Assembly (NCBI RefSeq): GCF_009931115.1 | Contig: NZ_CP047491.1 | Coordinates: forward strand, 3,113,501 to 3,177,500 | Origin: Microbulbifer hydrolyticus | GTDB lineage: Bacteria; Pseudomonadota; Gammaproteobacteria; Pseudomonadales; Cellvibrionaceae | DNA length: 64,000 bases | Direction: 5' to 3' | In this document: in pieces, positions 17,372 to 25,827 of the stretch | Layout of the letters: every line of letters starts with the position of its first letter | Position numbering within the stretch: the first letter of the stretch is position 1 | Program-made: the position numbers and the translations under genes | Notes under the pieces: generated by a model | What the model was told of the DNA's origin: nothing | What the model saw: the letters and a program-made list of their open reading frames with translations, nothing else | Database searches by the model: none

Positions 17372-17962
17372 TCAGTCGTCGACTTTGAAAGTCGCGACAG
17401 TATTGAGCTTCCAATCCGGCACTTCGACCTGAACCGGCGGCACTGCCGTCCGCTCCGACTCTGCCACCAGGTTACCGCCCTCCGGCTGCAGACTCAGATG
17501 GCTCACCGACACTTGCGCAGGCTCCACCTTGCGCCGCTCATTCTCTCTCAGCAGATAGCCCTCCATGGGCGCGAGCGTGAACCCGGAACCGGCAGTCTCT
17601 TCCTGCGAAGCCTGGGGCTCGGGGCCATGGGCGGGCGTGTTTTCAGGCTCTGACACGTTCGAAATCGGCGCTTCCGGCTCTGTCCCAGGAGACGCAGAGG
17701 CTTCCGCGGCGGGTGCCACGGCCTGATGCCCTTCCGGCTTCAGGGAAGACTGCGCTCCCAGCTTGGTCAACGTAGCCTGCAACTGCTCGGCCTGTGCCTG
17801 CCCCAGACCTTTCTTGATTGCTAGCGGGCGGCCGCTAAACAGCTTTTCAACCGTATCCGGGCCGGCTTTGAACAACCGGGCAAAATTCGCTTTGACATCG
17901 GCAACGGTGTAACCCGGCTGAAGATCACCGCGAAAAATCACACTGTAGGTCGGTGCGGACAT
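17372..17962 (-). CDS. Hypothetical protein with a tandem C-terminal repeat
   Basis: 196 residues. Residues 5-75 (YSVIFRGDLQPGYTVADVKANF, then ARLFKAGPDTVEKLFSGRP) look like a small alpha/beta module that I have seen at the start of other proteobacterial envelope proteins but cannot name. A Pro/Glu/Ala-rich linker follows (about 76-125). The C-terminus holds two copies of a 29-residue unit: one starting FTLAPMEGYLLRENERR, the next LSLQPEGGNLVAESERT, each continuing V-x-P-x-Q-V-x-V. There is no signal peptide. Function unknown. Confidence 0.7.
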   Translation of the reverse strand: MSAPTYSVIFRGDLQPGYTVADVKANFARLFKAGPDTVEKLFSGRPLAIKKGLGQAQAEQLQATLTKLGAQSSLKPEGHQAVAPAAEASASPGTEPEAPISNVSEPENTPAHGPEPQASQEETAGSGFTLAPMEGYLLRENERRKVEPAQVSVSHLSLQPEGGNLVAESERTAVPPVQVEVPDWKLNTVATFKVDD

Positions 17963-18024
17963 GCTGATACCTCGAACGTGTTGCCAGATTGGCTTGTTTT
18001 TATCCAGTGGTTATTCAAACGGAT

Positions 18025-18852
18025 TCAGTCCTCGGAATCCAGTGTCTGGTCCATGGTGTAGGCCGGAGCGCCCTCACATTTACCACCAACGACCCGTGCC
18101 GGCACACCGGCTACGGTTGAGTGCTCAGGTACATCCCGAAGCACCAGGCTACCAGCGGCAATTTTCACGCCCTCTCCAATATCGACCGGGCCCAGTATTT
18201 TGGCACCAGCGCCGATCATCACACCTCGACCAATTTTCGGGTGGCGGTCTCCGCCGCCACTACCACTCCCACCCAGGGTGACCGAGTGCAAGATCGATAC
18301 GTCGTCTTCAACCACGCTCGTCTCGCCCACCACCAGGCCAGTGGCGTGGTCAATCATGATGCCGCAACCAAAGCGGGCCGCGGGGTGGATGTCTACCGCA
18401 AATTGTTCCGATACCCGGCTCTGGAAATACAGCGCCAGGGTGTGACGCCCCTTTTTCCACAACCAGTGTGCAATGCGGTGAGACTGCAGGGCGTGAAATC
18501 CCTTGAAATAGAGAAATGGCATCAGGTACTGATCACACGCCGGGTCGCGATCGTACCAGGCACAGATGTCCGCTTGCATACAGCGGGAGATCTCCGGTTC
18601 ATCCGCCAGCGCCGACGCGATAACTTCCTGCAATGCAGTCGCGGTGAGCGCCGTATGATCCAGCACCGAAGCCAACTGGTAGGCCAGCGCGCGGTCCAGG
18701 CTGCGGTGGCGCAGCACCGTGTTGTGGAAATAGCTTGCCAGTACCGGCTCTCCGGCAGCCGCTGCGGTCGCTTCCGCACGCATGGAAGTCCAGATATCCC
18801 GATTGTTCAATTCACTGACGTTGATGATTTCACTTCCCGTGTTCGATCCCAT
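18025..18852 (-). CDS. cysE: Serine O-acetyltransferase
   Basis: 275 residues. It makes O-acetylserine from serine and acetyl-CoA, the first step of cysteine synthesis. The N-terminal helical domain (IWTSMRAEATAAAAGEPVLASYFHNTVLRH) is followed by the left-handed beta-helix with hexapeptide repeats (FAVDIHPAARFGCGIMIDHATGLVVGETSVVEDDVSILHSVTLGG). The catalytic Asp/His pairs are in VDIHP and MIDHATG. GGGAG stands 8 bases before the ATG. The long form with the N-terminal domain is the CysE of enteric type. It is probably feedback inhibited by cysteine, as is usual in the family. Confidence 0.95.
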   Translation of the reverse strand: MGSNTGSEIINVSELNNRDIWTSMRAEATAAAAGEPVLASYFHNTVLRHRSLDRALAYQLASVLDHTALTATALQEVIASALADEPEISRCMQADICAWYDRDPACDQYLMPFLYFKGFHALQSHRIAHWLWKKGRHTLALYFQSRVSEQFAVDIHPAARFGCGIMIDHATGLVVGETSVVEDDVSILHSVTLGGSGSGGGDRHPKIGRGVMIGAGAKILGPVDIGEGVKIAAGSLVLRDVPEHSTVAGVPARVVGGKCEGAPAYTMDQTLDSED

Positions 18853-18893
18853 TCTATGACTCCCTGATCCCCGGCCATCGCGGGGGCACAGGT

Positions 18894-19625
18894 TCAGAGC
18901 CGATCCCCCAAATTGGCCGGGTAAGCCGCTTCCGGCACCTCAACGAAGCGGGGATAAATGACCCCCATCTCGCTGCATACGGTGTCCGCAAGGGCCAGTT
19001 CGCCGCCCGCCTGACACAACTGTAATTGCTCCCGCAGCAAATCGGGGCAAAGCGCCTGCTGGAACTCTTTTGCGCGCGGCGCGTAACTCAAGTGCCAGCG
19101 CTCCGGGGCCACGCCACCTCGATCCTCGGCGTAGGGGCGAAAGAGCCCATAACTTCTGCCCGTGGCAATCTTTTCGTCCAGCCAGCAGTGAAACGGGCCA
19201 AACACCCCATCATCTGCCACTTCTTCCGGCGTCAGCTGCACCCGGTAATCCTGCGCAACGGCGGCGGCATCGATAACATCAAAGTCTGTGCCCCAGTGGT
19301 GGCGAGAGCCACCCGGCAACGCCGACCAGCGCAATATAGCGAATACAATTTCCTCTGGCGACATGCGCGCCACATCCAGTGTGCGGCCCGCGCTATCGAA
19401 TACCGGGCGCTGCCCTCCGGCCTTGGCGTTCCAGATCGTGCGCTGGCGTTCAAAATCCCGAAAGCCGGATACCACTTTCGGATCGAAACCCGCCTCCCTC
19501 GCGTCCCGGCGTAATTGACTGAATGCGGTAAGGGCCTCTGGGTGCATCAGCTGCCCGGAAACCGGCTCGAGGATGACATGCGCATCCGTCAGCCCAAATA
19601 GAATGTTCTTCAGAAGTTGATGCAT
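18894..19625 (-). CDS. VanY-like D-alanyl-D-alanine carboxypeptidase (peptidase M15B)
   Basis: 243 residues. The zinc site of M15 peptidases is complete: SGFRDFERQRTIW, GGSRHHWGTDFDVID (H and D ligands) and the catalytic Glu and last His in VAPERWHLSYAP. It trims D-alanine from peptidoglycan stem peptides. No clear signal peptide is seen at the N-terminus MHQLLKNILFGLTDAHVILEP, so export is uncertain. GAGG lies 9 bases before the ATG at 19625. It sits upstream of cysE on the same strand with a 41-base gap. Confidence 0.88.
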   Translation of the reverse strand: MHQLLKNILFGLTDAHVILEPVSGQLMHPEALTAFSQLRRDAREAGFDPKVVSGFRDFERQRTIWNAKAGGQRPVFDSAGRTLDVARMSPEEIVFAILRWSALPGGSRHHWGTDFDVIDAAAVAQDYRVQLTPEEVADDGVFGPFHCWLDEKIATGRSYGLFRPYAEDRGGVAPERWHLSYAPRAKEFQQALCPDLLREQLQLCQAGGELALADTVCSEMGVIYPRFVEVPEAAYPANLGDRL

Positions 19626-19839
19626 GAAAGTGGGCCTCAAGTCCCGAAAAGCGTATACACCCTGCAACTCAAATACTGCAAAACCGATTAATACAGACTA
19701 GGCTTTTGCTGCGGACGTGACTAATTAGCACAAGTGTGCCCCGTGTTGGCAGCCGTCGCAAATACCGACACAGCGCGAAAGTTCGGTCCACAGAACCGTG
19801 GCGACGGGCAGCGCGGTTTGGGCTTTTATTTTTTTATGC

Positions 19840-20037
19840 TATGTTGCACGCCTGTTGTAAACGGCTCAGGGTTGAGCCGAAAAAGGAATCACTTCAGGGC
19901 CGGAACATACGTCGAACATCCTCGGACAGGGTTTGACGGGATGCGCTTGCAGGCCGCAGTTCCGACGGCAGGAGTGAAGAACATGTCGCGGCATGTTGCT
20001 ATCGCCGCCGACCGTCAACAGTTCAGGGAATGAATTT
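19840..20037 (+). promoter_or_regulatory. Promoter-like element and structured leader before the TfoX-C-like gene
   Basis: A -10-like TATGTT (19840-19845) with TTGGGC 16 bases upstream would start a leader of about 185 bases. Two hairpins can be drawn in it: GGCTCA/TGAGCC around GGGT (19863-19878) and AACATG/CATGTT (19980-19997). No known riboswitch or RNA signature was recognised. The rest of the gap from 19626 contains a 7-bp CCGTCGC/GCGACGG pairing but no gene. Confidence 0.3.
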
Positions 20038-20322
20038 ATGCACCCAAGTCAATCAGAGTTGTTACAACTGAAAAACCTGGGACTCGCCTCCGTCAATATT
20101 CTTCATTCTATTGGCATCCGTACCCTGGAAGACCTGAACCGTGTCGGCCCCGTCGAGGCATTCGCCAGCATTCGCCGCCGCGGCATCAACGTATCCCGCG
20201 TTCTCCTCTACGCCTTGCAAGGCGCCATTCTCGACGTCCACTGGAACGATCTGGATCCAGACCTGAAGGCTTCCCTGGTAAGCGAGGCAGAACAGCTTAT
20301 CTCCCGCAAAGACAGCGCCTGA
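20038..20322 (+). CDS. TfoX C-terminal domain protein
   Basis: 94 residues that correspond to the C-terminal helix-hairpin-helix part of TfoX (Sxy): LLQLKNLGLASVNILHSIGIRTLEDLNRVGPVEAFASIRRRG. The N-terminal TfoX domain is absent, as in many stand-alone proteins of this group. TfoX regulates competence in Vibrio and Haemophilus, but the role of single C-terminal domains is not known. The ATG at 20038 follows CAGGGA closely. It has an unusually long upstream gap with hairpins. Confidence 0.82.
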   Translation: MHPSQSELLQLKNLGLASVNILHSIGIRTLEDLNRVGPVEAFASIRRRGINVSRVLLYALQGAILDVHWNDLDPDLKASLVSEAEQLISRKDSA

Positions 20323-20535
20323 CCCTATACTCTCCTGAAATTGTGCCCAACCAGACTTGCAAACGGCACAACTGGACCCTATCTAGCCCAGAACACCCTG
20401 CCGCACAGGCAGCGGTATTACCCCGTGCGCCACGGCTCGATAAGCGTTGAGCACAACCGTTCACGCGGCACCCGGGATTGATTCGGTTCACGAAAATTTT
20501 CTACGGTTTTCCACAATATCTCTCGGAGAAGTCTG

Positions 20536-21423
20536 ATGTTGCGAATAGGGCTTTTTTTACTCACCAACCTGGCGGTGATGGTGCTGGTCGGCATCATTTT
20601 CAACCTGTTTGGGATTCAAGGCATTCTCGACGCCAATGGCGTCAATCTGAACCTGCCCGGCCTGCTGTTGATGTGTGCCATCTTCGGTATCGGCGGCGCG
20701 CTGATTTCACTGCTGCTGTCGAAAACCATCGCACGGAGGTCTACCGGGACCCAGGTGATCGACCAGCCCCAGACCGCAGACGAACGCTGGCTGGTGGAGA
20801 CCGTTCGCGAGCTGTCTCAAAAGGCCGGCATCGGCATGCCGGATGTGGGTATCTTCCCGATGCCCCAGGCCAACGCCTTCGCCACCGGCTGGAACCGAAA
20901 CAACGCGCTGGTGGCGGTGAGCGCCGGATTGCTGCAACGCTTCAACCGCGACGAGGCCCGCGCGGTGATCGGGCATGAAATCGGCCACGTCGCCAACGGC
21001 GACATGATTACCCTCGCGCTGATCCAGGGTGTGGTAAACACCTTCGTGATGTTCTTTGCGCGGCTGGTGGGCTTCTTTGTGGACAGAGTGCTGCTGCGCA
21101 ATGAACAGGGGCTCGGTATCGGCTACTACATTACATCCATCCTCATGGATATGGTGTTCGGTGTGTTCGCAATGATGGTGGTGGCCTGGTTCAGCCGTCG
21201 CCGTGAGTACCGCGCCGATGCCGCTGGCGCGCACCTGGCAAGCCCGGGCGCCATGATTGCCGCGCTGGCGCGTATCAAGTCTGAGTCCGAGGCGGGACGC
21301 GAACAGCCGCTGCCGGCGAATATGAAGGCCTTTGGCATCTACGGCAACAGCATGGCCGCCCTTCTCGCCAGCCACCCCCCTCTTGAGGATCGGATCCTGG
21401 CACTGCAAAATTCTGCCCGTTAA
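20536..21423 (+). CDS. htpX: Protease HtpX (membrane M48 metalloprotease)
   Basis: 295 residues. HtpX is an inner-membrane zinc protease that degrades misfolded membrane proteins together with FtsH. Two N-terminal membrane segments (LFLLTNLAVMVLVGIIFNLF and LLLMCAIFGIGGALISLLL) precede the zinc motif AVIGHEIGHVANGD. The third ligand is in the SRRREYRADAAGAHL segment, and two further membrane helices lie between them. Length and order match E. coli HtpX. CGGAGAAG stands before the ATG. A stable hairpin closes the gene. Confidence 0.97.
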   Translation: MLRIGLFLLTNLAVMVLVGIIFNLFGIQGILDANGVNLNLPGLLLMCAIFGIGGALISLLLSKTIARRSTGTQVIDQPQTADERWLVETVRELSQKAGIGMPDVGIFPMPQANAFATGWNRNNALVAVSAGLLQRFNRDEARAVIGHEIGHVANGDMITLALIQGVVNTFVMFFARLVGFFVDRVLLRNEQGLGIGYYITSILMDMVFGVFAMMVVAWFSRRREYRADAAGAHLASPGAMIAALARIKSESEAGREQPLPANMKAFGIYGNSMAALLASHPPLEDRILALQNSAR

Positions 21424-21437
21424 TCGTGAAAAATTGG

Positions 21438-21461
21438 GGAGCGCCCGCCTGCGGGCGCTCC
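21438..21461 (+). terminator. GC-rich hairpin after htpX
   Basis: A perfect 11-bp inverted repeat GGAGCGCCCGC / GCGGGCGCTCC lies 14 bases after the htpX stop. No T run follows, so it may be a pause or RNA-stability element instead of a full terminator. Confidence 0.5.
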
Positions 21462-21502
21462 TGCAACCTCAAAAATCATTGCGCAGGAACACACCGACCG
21501 CC

Positions 21503-22564
21503 ATGTATTTGACCAAACCCTTTTTCCGAGCCGCCCTCACCCTTCTACTTCTCTGCCCGGCCTTCAGCGCCCTTGCAGACGCCCGCGTTCCCCAGTTCGC
21601 TACCGATGACGAAACCAACACCATGCAGGTGTTCACTTTCGCCAGTCCCTCGGTGGTCTATGTGACCAATGAAACCGTGGTGCGGGACCGCTGGACCCTG
21701 AGACTGCACACGGTGCCCAAAGGCGCCGGCAGCGGCTTTATCTGGGATGACCTGGGCCATGTGGTCACCAATTTCCACGTCATCGAGAAGGCGCGCAAGA
21801 TCACCATTACCCTGCAGGATCGCAGCGAGTGGCCGGCGGAACTGGTCGGTTCGGCGCCGGAAAAAGACCTCGCAGTTCTGAAGATCAGCGCTCCACCGGA
21901 ACTGCTGAAACCGCTGAAACCGGGGCAGTCCGCAGGGCTTTCCGTGGGACGGAAGGTGCTGGCCATCGGCAACCCCTTCGGCCTCGACACCACGCTGACT
22001 ACGGGCGTGGTCAGTGCCCTCGGCCGGGAGATCGAGGCTGCGGGCAATCGCACAATTCGCAATGTGATCCAGACCGATGCGGCGATCAACCCGGGAAATT
22101 CCGGCGGCCCTCTGCTCGACTCCAGCGGTCGCCTGATCGGGGTGAATACGGCGATCTATAGCCCAAGTGGTGCGAGCGTGGGCATAGGCTTTGCGATACC
22201 AGTAGATACCGTGAAAAAAATCGTGCCGGAGCTGATTGCCCATGGGCGCCTGGTGCGGCCAATCCTGGGCATCGAGTCGGCGCCGGACCAGTGGGCGAGC
22301 CAGTACGACTTCAAGGGTGTGGCGGTACTGCGCACGGCGCCCGGACTTCCCGCCGAGCGCGCCGGGTTGCGCGGCGTGTACCGCAGCAACCGCGGCGGCT
22401 GGCAACTGGGGGATGTGATCGTCGGCATCGACGGCCTGCCGATCAGCAATTACGACGACCTGATGAATGTGCTGGAAAACCGGCGCCCGGGAGACAAGGT
22501 ACAGGTCGATTACCTGCGCGATGGTGAGGCATACCAAACCTCTCTGGTTCTGGCCGCGCCCTGA
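21503..22564 (+). CDS. HtrA/Deg-type periplasmic serine protease with one PDZ domain
   Basis: 353 residues. A signal peptide (FFRAALTLLLLCPAFSALA) precedes a trypsin-like domain with the complete triad H92 (TNFHVIE), D122 (EKDLAVLKI) and S200 (GNSGGPLL). One PDZ domain follows from about residue 250 (IVPELIAHGRLVRPILGIE... GWQLGDVIVGIDGLPISNYDDL). A single PDZ is the DegS-like layout, but the cleavable-looking signal peptide suggests a soluble periplasmic enzyme. It degrades or senses misfolded envelope proteins. It lies 79 bases after htpX, another quality-control protease, and may be co-regulated. Confidence 0.92.
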   Translation: MYLTKPFFRAALTLLLLCPAFSALADARVPQFATDDETNTMQVFTFASPSVVYVTNETVVRDRWTLRLHTVPKGAGSGFIWDDLGHVVTNFHVIEKARKITITLQDRSEWPAELVGSAPEKDLAVLKISAPPELLKPLKPGQSAGLSVGRKVLAIGNPFGLDTTLTTGVVSALGREIEAAGNRTIRNVIQTDAAINPGNSGGPLLDSSGRLIGVNTAIYSPSGASVGIGFAIPVDTVKKIVPELIAHGRLVRPILGIESAPDQWASQYDFKGVAVLRTAPGLPAERAGLRGVYRSNRGGWQLGDVIVGIDGLPISNYDDLMNVLENRRPGDKVQVDYLRDGEAYQTSLVLAAP

Positions 22565-22599
22565 CAACCAGTCCCTGAACACCAGCCCCTGAAAATGCC

Positions 22600-22626
22600 C
22601 GGACACCAATGAAATTCACGTGTCCG
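22600..22626 (+). terminator. Hairpin after the HtrA-type protease gene
   Basis: CGGACAC (22600-22606) pairs perfectly with GTGTCCG (22620-22626). It lies 36 bases after the stop, with no T run, so its terminator strength is doubtful. Confidence 0.4.
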
Positions 22627-22739
22627 AGCGTAATACGAAGGGGCTGATAGCGGGTACCGCCTCGGCCCCCGGTTAAATTCTCCCGGCGTTTCGGTACACT
22701 CTCACGCCAAATTTGAATCAGGCCGGGAGGACCGACCTC

Positions 22740-23084
22740 ATGCAAAAACACTTTCTCTGCGGTTACCAAGACTTGAACGAAGGCGAGTCCAGGGGCTTCT
22801 CCCTTGGCGACAACAGCGCAGGCATGGACAATGTATTTGCGGTGAAAAAAGACGGCGAGGTGTTTGCCTACAAAAACACCTGCCCGCACCGGGGAATCAA
22901 CCTGGAGTGGCAGCCGAATCAGTTTCTGGACTCAGAAAAAGCGCTGATCCAGTGTGCCTCTCACGGGGCACTGTTTGAGATTACCACCGGCGAATGTATC
23001 GCCGGCCCCTGCGCAGGTGATGCACTGACGCCAGTACCGGTGGAATATGCGCAAGAGGGCCTTTACGTGCTGCTGGCTGACTGA
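22740..23084 (+). CDS. Rieske [2Fe-2S] ferredoxin-like protein
   Basis: 114 residues. The cluster ligands are C48 and H50 (CPHRG) and C72 and H75 (CASHG), the spacing of Rieske ferredoxins. The rest is the short beta-fold seen in NirD-like and dioxygenase-ferredoxin proteins. It carries electrons in the cytoplasm, partner unknown. GGGAGGA precedes the ATG by 8 bases and decides against a start nine codons earlier. It converges with sfsA with only 6 bases between the stops. Confidence 0.92.
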   Translation: MQKHFLCGYQDLNEGESRGFSLGDNSAGMDNVFAVKKDGEVFAYKNTCPHRGINLEWQPNQFLDSEKALIQCASHGALFEITTGECIAGPCAGDALTPVPVEYAQEGLYVLLAD

Positions 23085-23090
23085 GGAAGG

Positions 23091-23801
23091 TCAGTCTGCC
23101 GCAGGCAGAAATGGCACCGGCTCGAACAGGCAGATTTCGTCGGCACTAAGGCGCGCGCGGTAAGCGATGACTTCCATCCCGGCCGCCACCGCCTCTTTGA
23201 GAGCCGCCGCATAAGCGGGATCGATATCCGCGGCAGCTTCCACTGTCTCAATCCCGGAATGCTGGACGCAGTAAAACAGCACCGCGCGCACACCCGACTC
23301 CGCCAGCTTCTGCAACTCCCGCAGGTGTTTGGTACCGCGTGCGCTGACCGCGTCGGGAAACAACCCCCTGGCCCCCTCGGCCAGAGTGACGTTTTTCACT
23401 TCCACATAGCAGTCACCACTCTGCCCGCTGAGCAGCAGGTCGATACGGCTGTTCTCTTCACCATATTTGACCTCCCTGCGCAGCTGCGCATAGCCCTGCA
23501 GCTCGGTAACCACGCCGCTGTTGATCGCCTCTTCCACCAGCGCGTTGGCGCGCCCGGTATTCACACCGGCCAGTGCGCCTTCCGGTGTGGTGGTGATTTC
23601 CAGGGTATGGCGGTATTTGCGTTTGGGGTTACCGGAGTCGGAATACCAGCAGGGTGTGTTTTCCTGCCAGCAGTTTTTCATTGAGCCGGTGTTTGGGCAG
23701 TGAATGGTTATAATTTCACCAGACAAAGTTTCTACATCGGCCAAAAAACGCTTGTAGCGACGCAGAAGTTTTCCCTCGGTAAGGGCCGGGTTAATTTTCA
23801 C
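23091..23801 (-). CDS. sfsA: Sugar fermentation stimulation protein homolog SfsA
   Basis: 236 residues with a GTG start (AGGA 8 bases before it). SfsA has an OB-fold and a PD-(D/E)XK-like nuclease fold. The usual stretches are here: RRYKRFLADVETLSGEIITIHCPNTGSM, NTGRANALVEEAI, VKYGEENSRIDLLLS and CYVEVKNVTL (the ExK catalytic strand). It was first described as a maltose-metabolism activator and likely binds nucleic acid. In gammaproteobacteria it commonly stands next to dksA, as here, where the two genes are divergent. Confidence 0.96.
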   Translation of the reverse strand: MKINPALTEGKLLRRYKRFLADVETLSGEIITIHCPNTGSMKNCWQENTPCWYSDSGNPKRKYRHTLEITTTPEGALAGVNTGRANALVEEAINSGVVTELQGYAQLRREVKYGEENSRIDLLLSGQSGDCYVEVKNVTLAEGARGLFPDAVSARGTKHLRELQKLAESGVRAVLFYCVQHSGIETVEAAADIDPAYAAALKEAVAAGMEVIAYRARLSADEICLFEPVPFLPAAD

Positions 23802-24037
23802 GCAAGATCCTGGAAAAAGTCAGTTAAGGGCGGATTGAATGCCGCCCTGCCGAAAAAACGGCCGCCAGAATACACCATCGCACCGATTCTTTACCGGAGG
23901 ATCGTCCCCGGTGGCTCTACAGGACAACATTTTGTGGCGCAGTTCTGAGAGATTTGATAGTTTCCTCGCCTTGGTCGCAATGGCGGCCTGAAGATACAGC
24001 CGGCGGTCGCTTAGGCTTTTTGTGCAGCCTGCTAGGC

Positions 24038-24065
24038 TTGAATTTGGTTGTAGTGCCCCTATAAC
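24038..24065 (+). promoter_or_regulatory. Probable sigma-70 promoter of dksA
   Basis: TTGAAT (24038-24043) and TATAAC (24060-24065) are separated by 16 bases and lie 27 bases before the dksA start. Confidence 0.5.
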
Positions 24066-24091
24066 ACAGGGCCCGAATTACGAGAGAGGCA

Positions 24092-24535
24092 ATGACTATG
24101 CCCAATACTGCTGCGAAATCCGATTCTCTGCACGGCTTCGAGCCCTATCAGGAACAGAAGGGCGAGGAGTACATGAATGAGAAGCAGCAGGAGCATTTCC
24201 GCAAGCTGCTGCTGGCCTGGAAGGCCGAACTCATGGCAGAGGTGGATCGCACCGTAACTCACATGAAAGATGAAGCTGCGAACTTCCCGGACCCGGCGGA
24301 TCGCGCCAGCCAGGAAGAGGAGTTCAGCCTGGAATTGCGCACCCGCGATCGCGAGCGCAAGCTGATCAAGAAAATCGATGCCACAATCGAACTGATCGAC
24401 CAGGACGACTACGGCTTCTGTGAAGCCTGTGGCGTCGAGATCGGCATCCGTCGCCTGGAAGCACGTCCCACCGCCACACTGTGCGTGGACTGCAAAACCC
24501 TGGCGGAAATCAAGGAAAAGCAGATCTCGGGCTGA
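24092..24535 (+). CDS. dksA: RNA polymerase-binding transcription factor DksA
   Basis: 147 residues. DksA enters the RNA polymerase secondary channel and works with ppGpp in the stringent response. The coiled coil (KLLLAWKAELMAEVDRTVTHMKDEAANFPDPADRASQEEEF) carries the tip residues DPADRAS. The four-cysteine zinc site is intact (CEACG and CVDCK), so it is the zinc form. The gluQRS gene follows 81 bases later, the usual order in gammaproteobacteria. Confidence 0.98.
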   Translation: MTMPNTAAKSDSLHGFEPYQEQKGEEYMNEKQQEHFRKLLLAWKAELMAEVDRTVTHMKDEAANFPDPADRASQEEEFSLELRTRDRERKLIKKIDATIELIDQDDYGFCEACGVEIGIRRLEARPTATLCVDCKTLAEIKEKQISG

Positions 24536-24616
24536 CGCCTGCTGTCCGGGCGGCGCTTGAGCCGCCCGGTATTCCGCTACCGCACCGTCTGATTCACTCG
24601 TCTCCCGGTTTACGGC

Positions 24617-25492
24617 ATGCCCGAACACTACATCGGCCGCTTTGCCCCCTCCCCGACTGGCCCGCTTCACTTCGGCTCTCTGGTGTGTGCCCTTGGCAGT
24701 TATTTCGATGCCATTGCCCACGGGGGACACTGGCTGGTACGTATGGAGGACCTTGACCCTCCACGGGAAATGCCCGGTGCCGCCCAGCGCATCCTGAATT
24801 CCCTGAACGCGCACGGCCTGCACGGGCATGGGGCTATCGTGTGGCAGAGCCAGCGACACCACCTGTATCACGCCGCGCTGGAGCAGCTACAGGCACGGGA
24901 CCTGGTTTACCGCTGCCATTGCACGCGCGAACAAATCCGTCGGGCCGGTGGCCATCAGAGGGAAAACTGCGTCCCGCGTTCCGATGGCAGTCCGTTCGCG
25001 CTGCGCTTCCACTGCGCCGGCGCCAGTGAAACCTTTACCGACCTCTGGCACGGTGAGCAGACACAGCGGATCGCGGAGGACCCGATCCTCAAGCGCAAGG
25101 ATGGACTCTATGCCTACCAGTTGGCCGTCGTCGTGGATGACATCCAGCAAGGGGTGACGTGTATCGTGCGCGGCTCCGACCTGCTGGACTGCACCGGGGT
25201 GCAACGGCAGCTGTTCGCGGCTCTGGGGGCCAGCGCACCGGCGTTCGGTCACCTGCCACTGGTAATGAATGAAGCCGGGCAAAAGCTCAGCAAGCAGAAT
25301 CACGCGACAGCGCTGGACGATTCCGCGCCATCCCTTAACCTGTTCCGGGCACTGCACTTTCTGGGGTTCCGGCCGCATCCCGACCTTGTCGAGGAAACAC
25401 CCGGTCAGATTCTCAGCTGGGCCAGCGCGCGCTGGCAGCGCCGGCAGGTGGATAGACGCAACCGGCTACTGGAACAGCCGCCTTCGCGGTAA
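24617..25492 (+). CDS. gluQ: Glutamyl-Q tRNA(Asp) synthetase
   Basis: 291 residues. A paralogue of glutamyl-tRNA synthetase without the anticodon domain, it attaches glutamate to queuosine in tRNA-Asp. The HIGH-type motif is GRFAPSPTGPLHFGSL and the KMSKS-type motif is KLSKQN. The zinc-binding part has cysteines in YRCHCTREQI and the later ENC. It sits between dksA and the cbr genes, as it does in Pseudomonas. The end is followed by 158 bases before the cbrX-like gene. Confidence 0.96.
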   Translation: MPEHYIGRFAPSPTGPLHFGSLVCALGSYFDAIAHGGHWLVRMEDLDPPREMPGAAQRILNSLNAHGLHGHGAIVWQSQRHHLYHAALEQLQARDLVYRCHCTREQIRRAGGHQRENCVPRSDGSPFALRFHCAGASETFTDLWHGEQTQRIAEDPILKRKDGLYAYQLAVVVDDIQQGVTCIVRGSDLLDCTGVQRQLFAALGASAPAFGHLPLVMNEAGQKLSKQNHATALDDSAPSLNLFRALHFLGFRPHPDLVEETPGQILSWASARWQRRQVDRRNRLLEQPPSR

Positions 25493-25650
25493 TTTTGTTC
25501 AATCGGCAGCGGTGCAAGGCGCGCGCGAAGGTGCTGTCAATTATTGGCTCGAGGCAGCCGGTAGTTGAACTCCCCCCCGGCCGCGCATTAACATTTTGCG
25601 CCAGATTTCTCCCTTACTGCCTCACCGCAGGACAAACCGACAGGTTTTTG

Positions 25651-25827
25651 ATGAGCAACCGTACCCTGTTAATCCTGCTGGTACTGGTGGGCTACGTATT
25701 CAGCCCCACCGTATTCACCTGGATGATCAACCCCTCCGGCGCCTGGTATCGTCCGTTTATTCTGTGGTTCGTACTTATTCTGCTGGCGATCTTCATTCAG
25801 CGGAGGCGCAAGCCCGATGACCTTTGA
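25651..25827 (+). CDS. cbrX: Small membrane protein CbrX
   Basis: 58 residues with two hydrophobic helices (LLILLVLVGYVFSPTVFTWM and PFILWFVLILLAIFI) and a basic end RRRKPDDL. In Pseudomonas a short gene called cbrX precedes and overlaps cbrA and is translationally coupled to it; position, size and the 11-base overlap with the next gene agree here. The ATG at 25651 is chosen because the protein then starts directly with the first helix. The role is probably to couple translation of the large sensor. A structural role beside CbrA is possible. Confidence 0.75.
   Translation: MSNRTLLILLVLVGYVFSPTVFTWMINPSGAWYRPFILWFVLILLAIFIQRRRKPDDL

Noticed and set aside
19740..19835. Paired CCGTCGC/GCGACGG region considered as 6S RNA, SRP RNA or RNase P RNA
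   Set aside because: None of the conserved blocks of those RNAs is present, and no promoter or terminator frames the structure.
22600..22626. CGGACAC/GTGTCCG hairpin considered as a further binding site of the efflux regulator, since it contains CGGACA and TGTCCG
   Set aside because: The arms are 13 bases apart in the reverse order of the sites at 48731, and it lies just after a stop codon where a terminator hairpin is expected.
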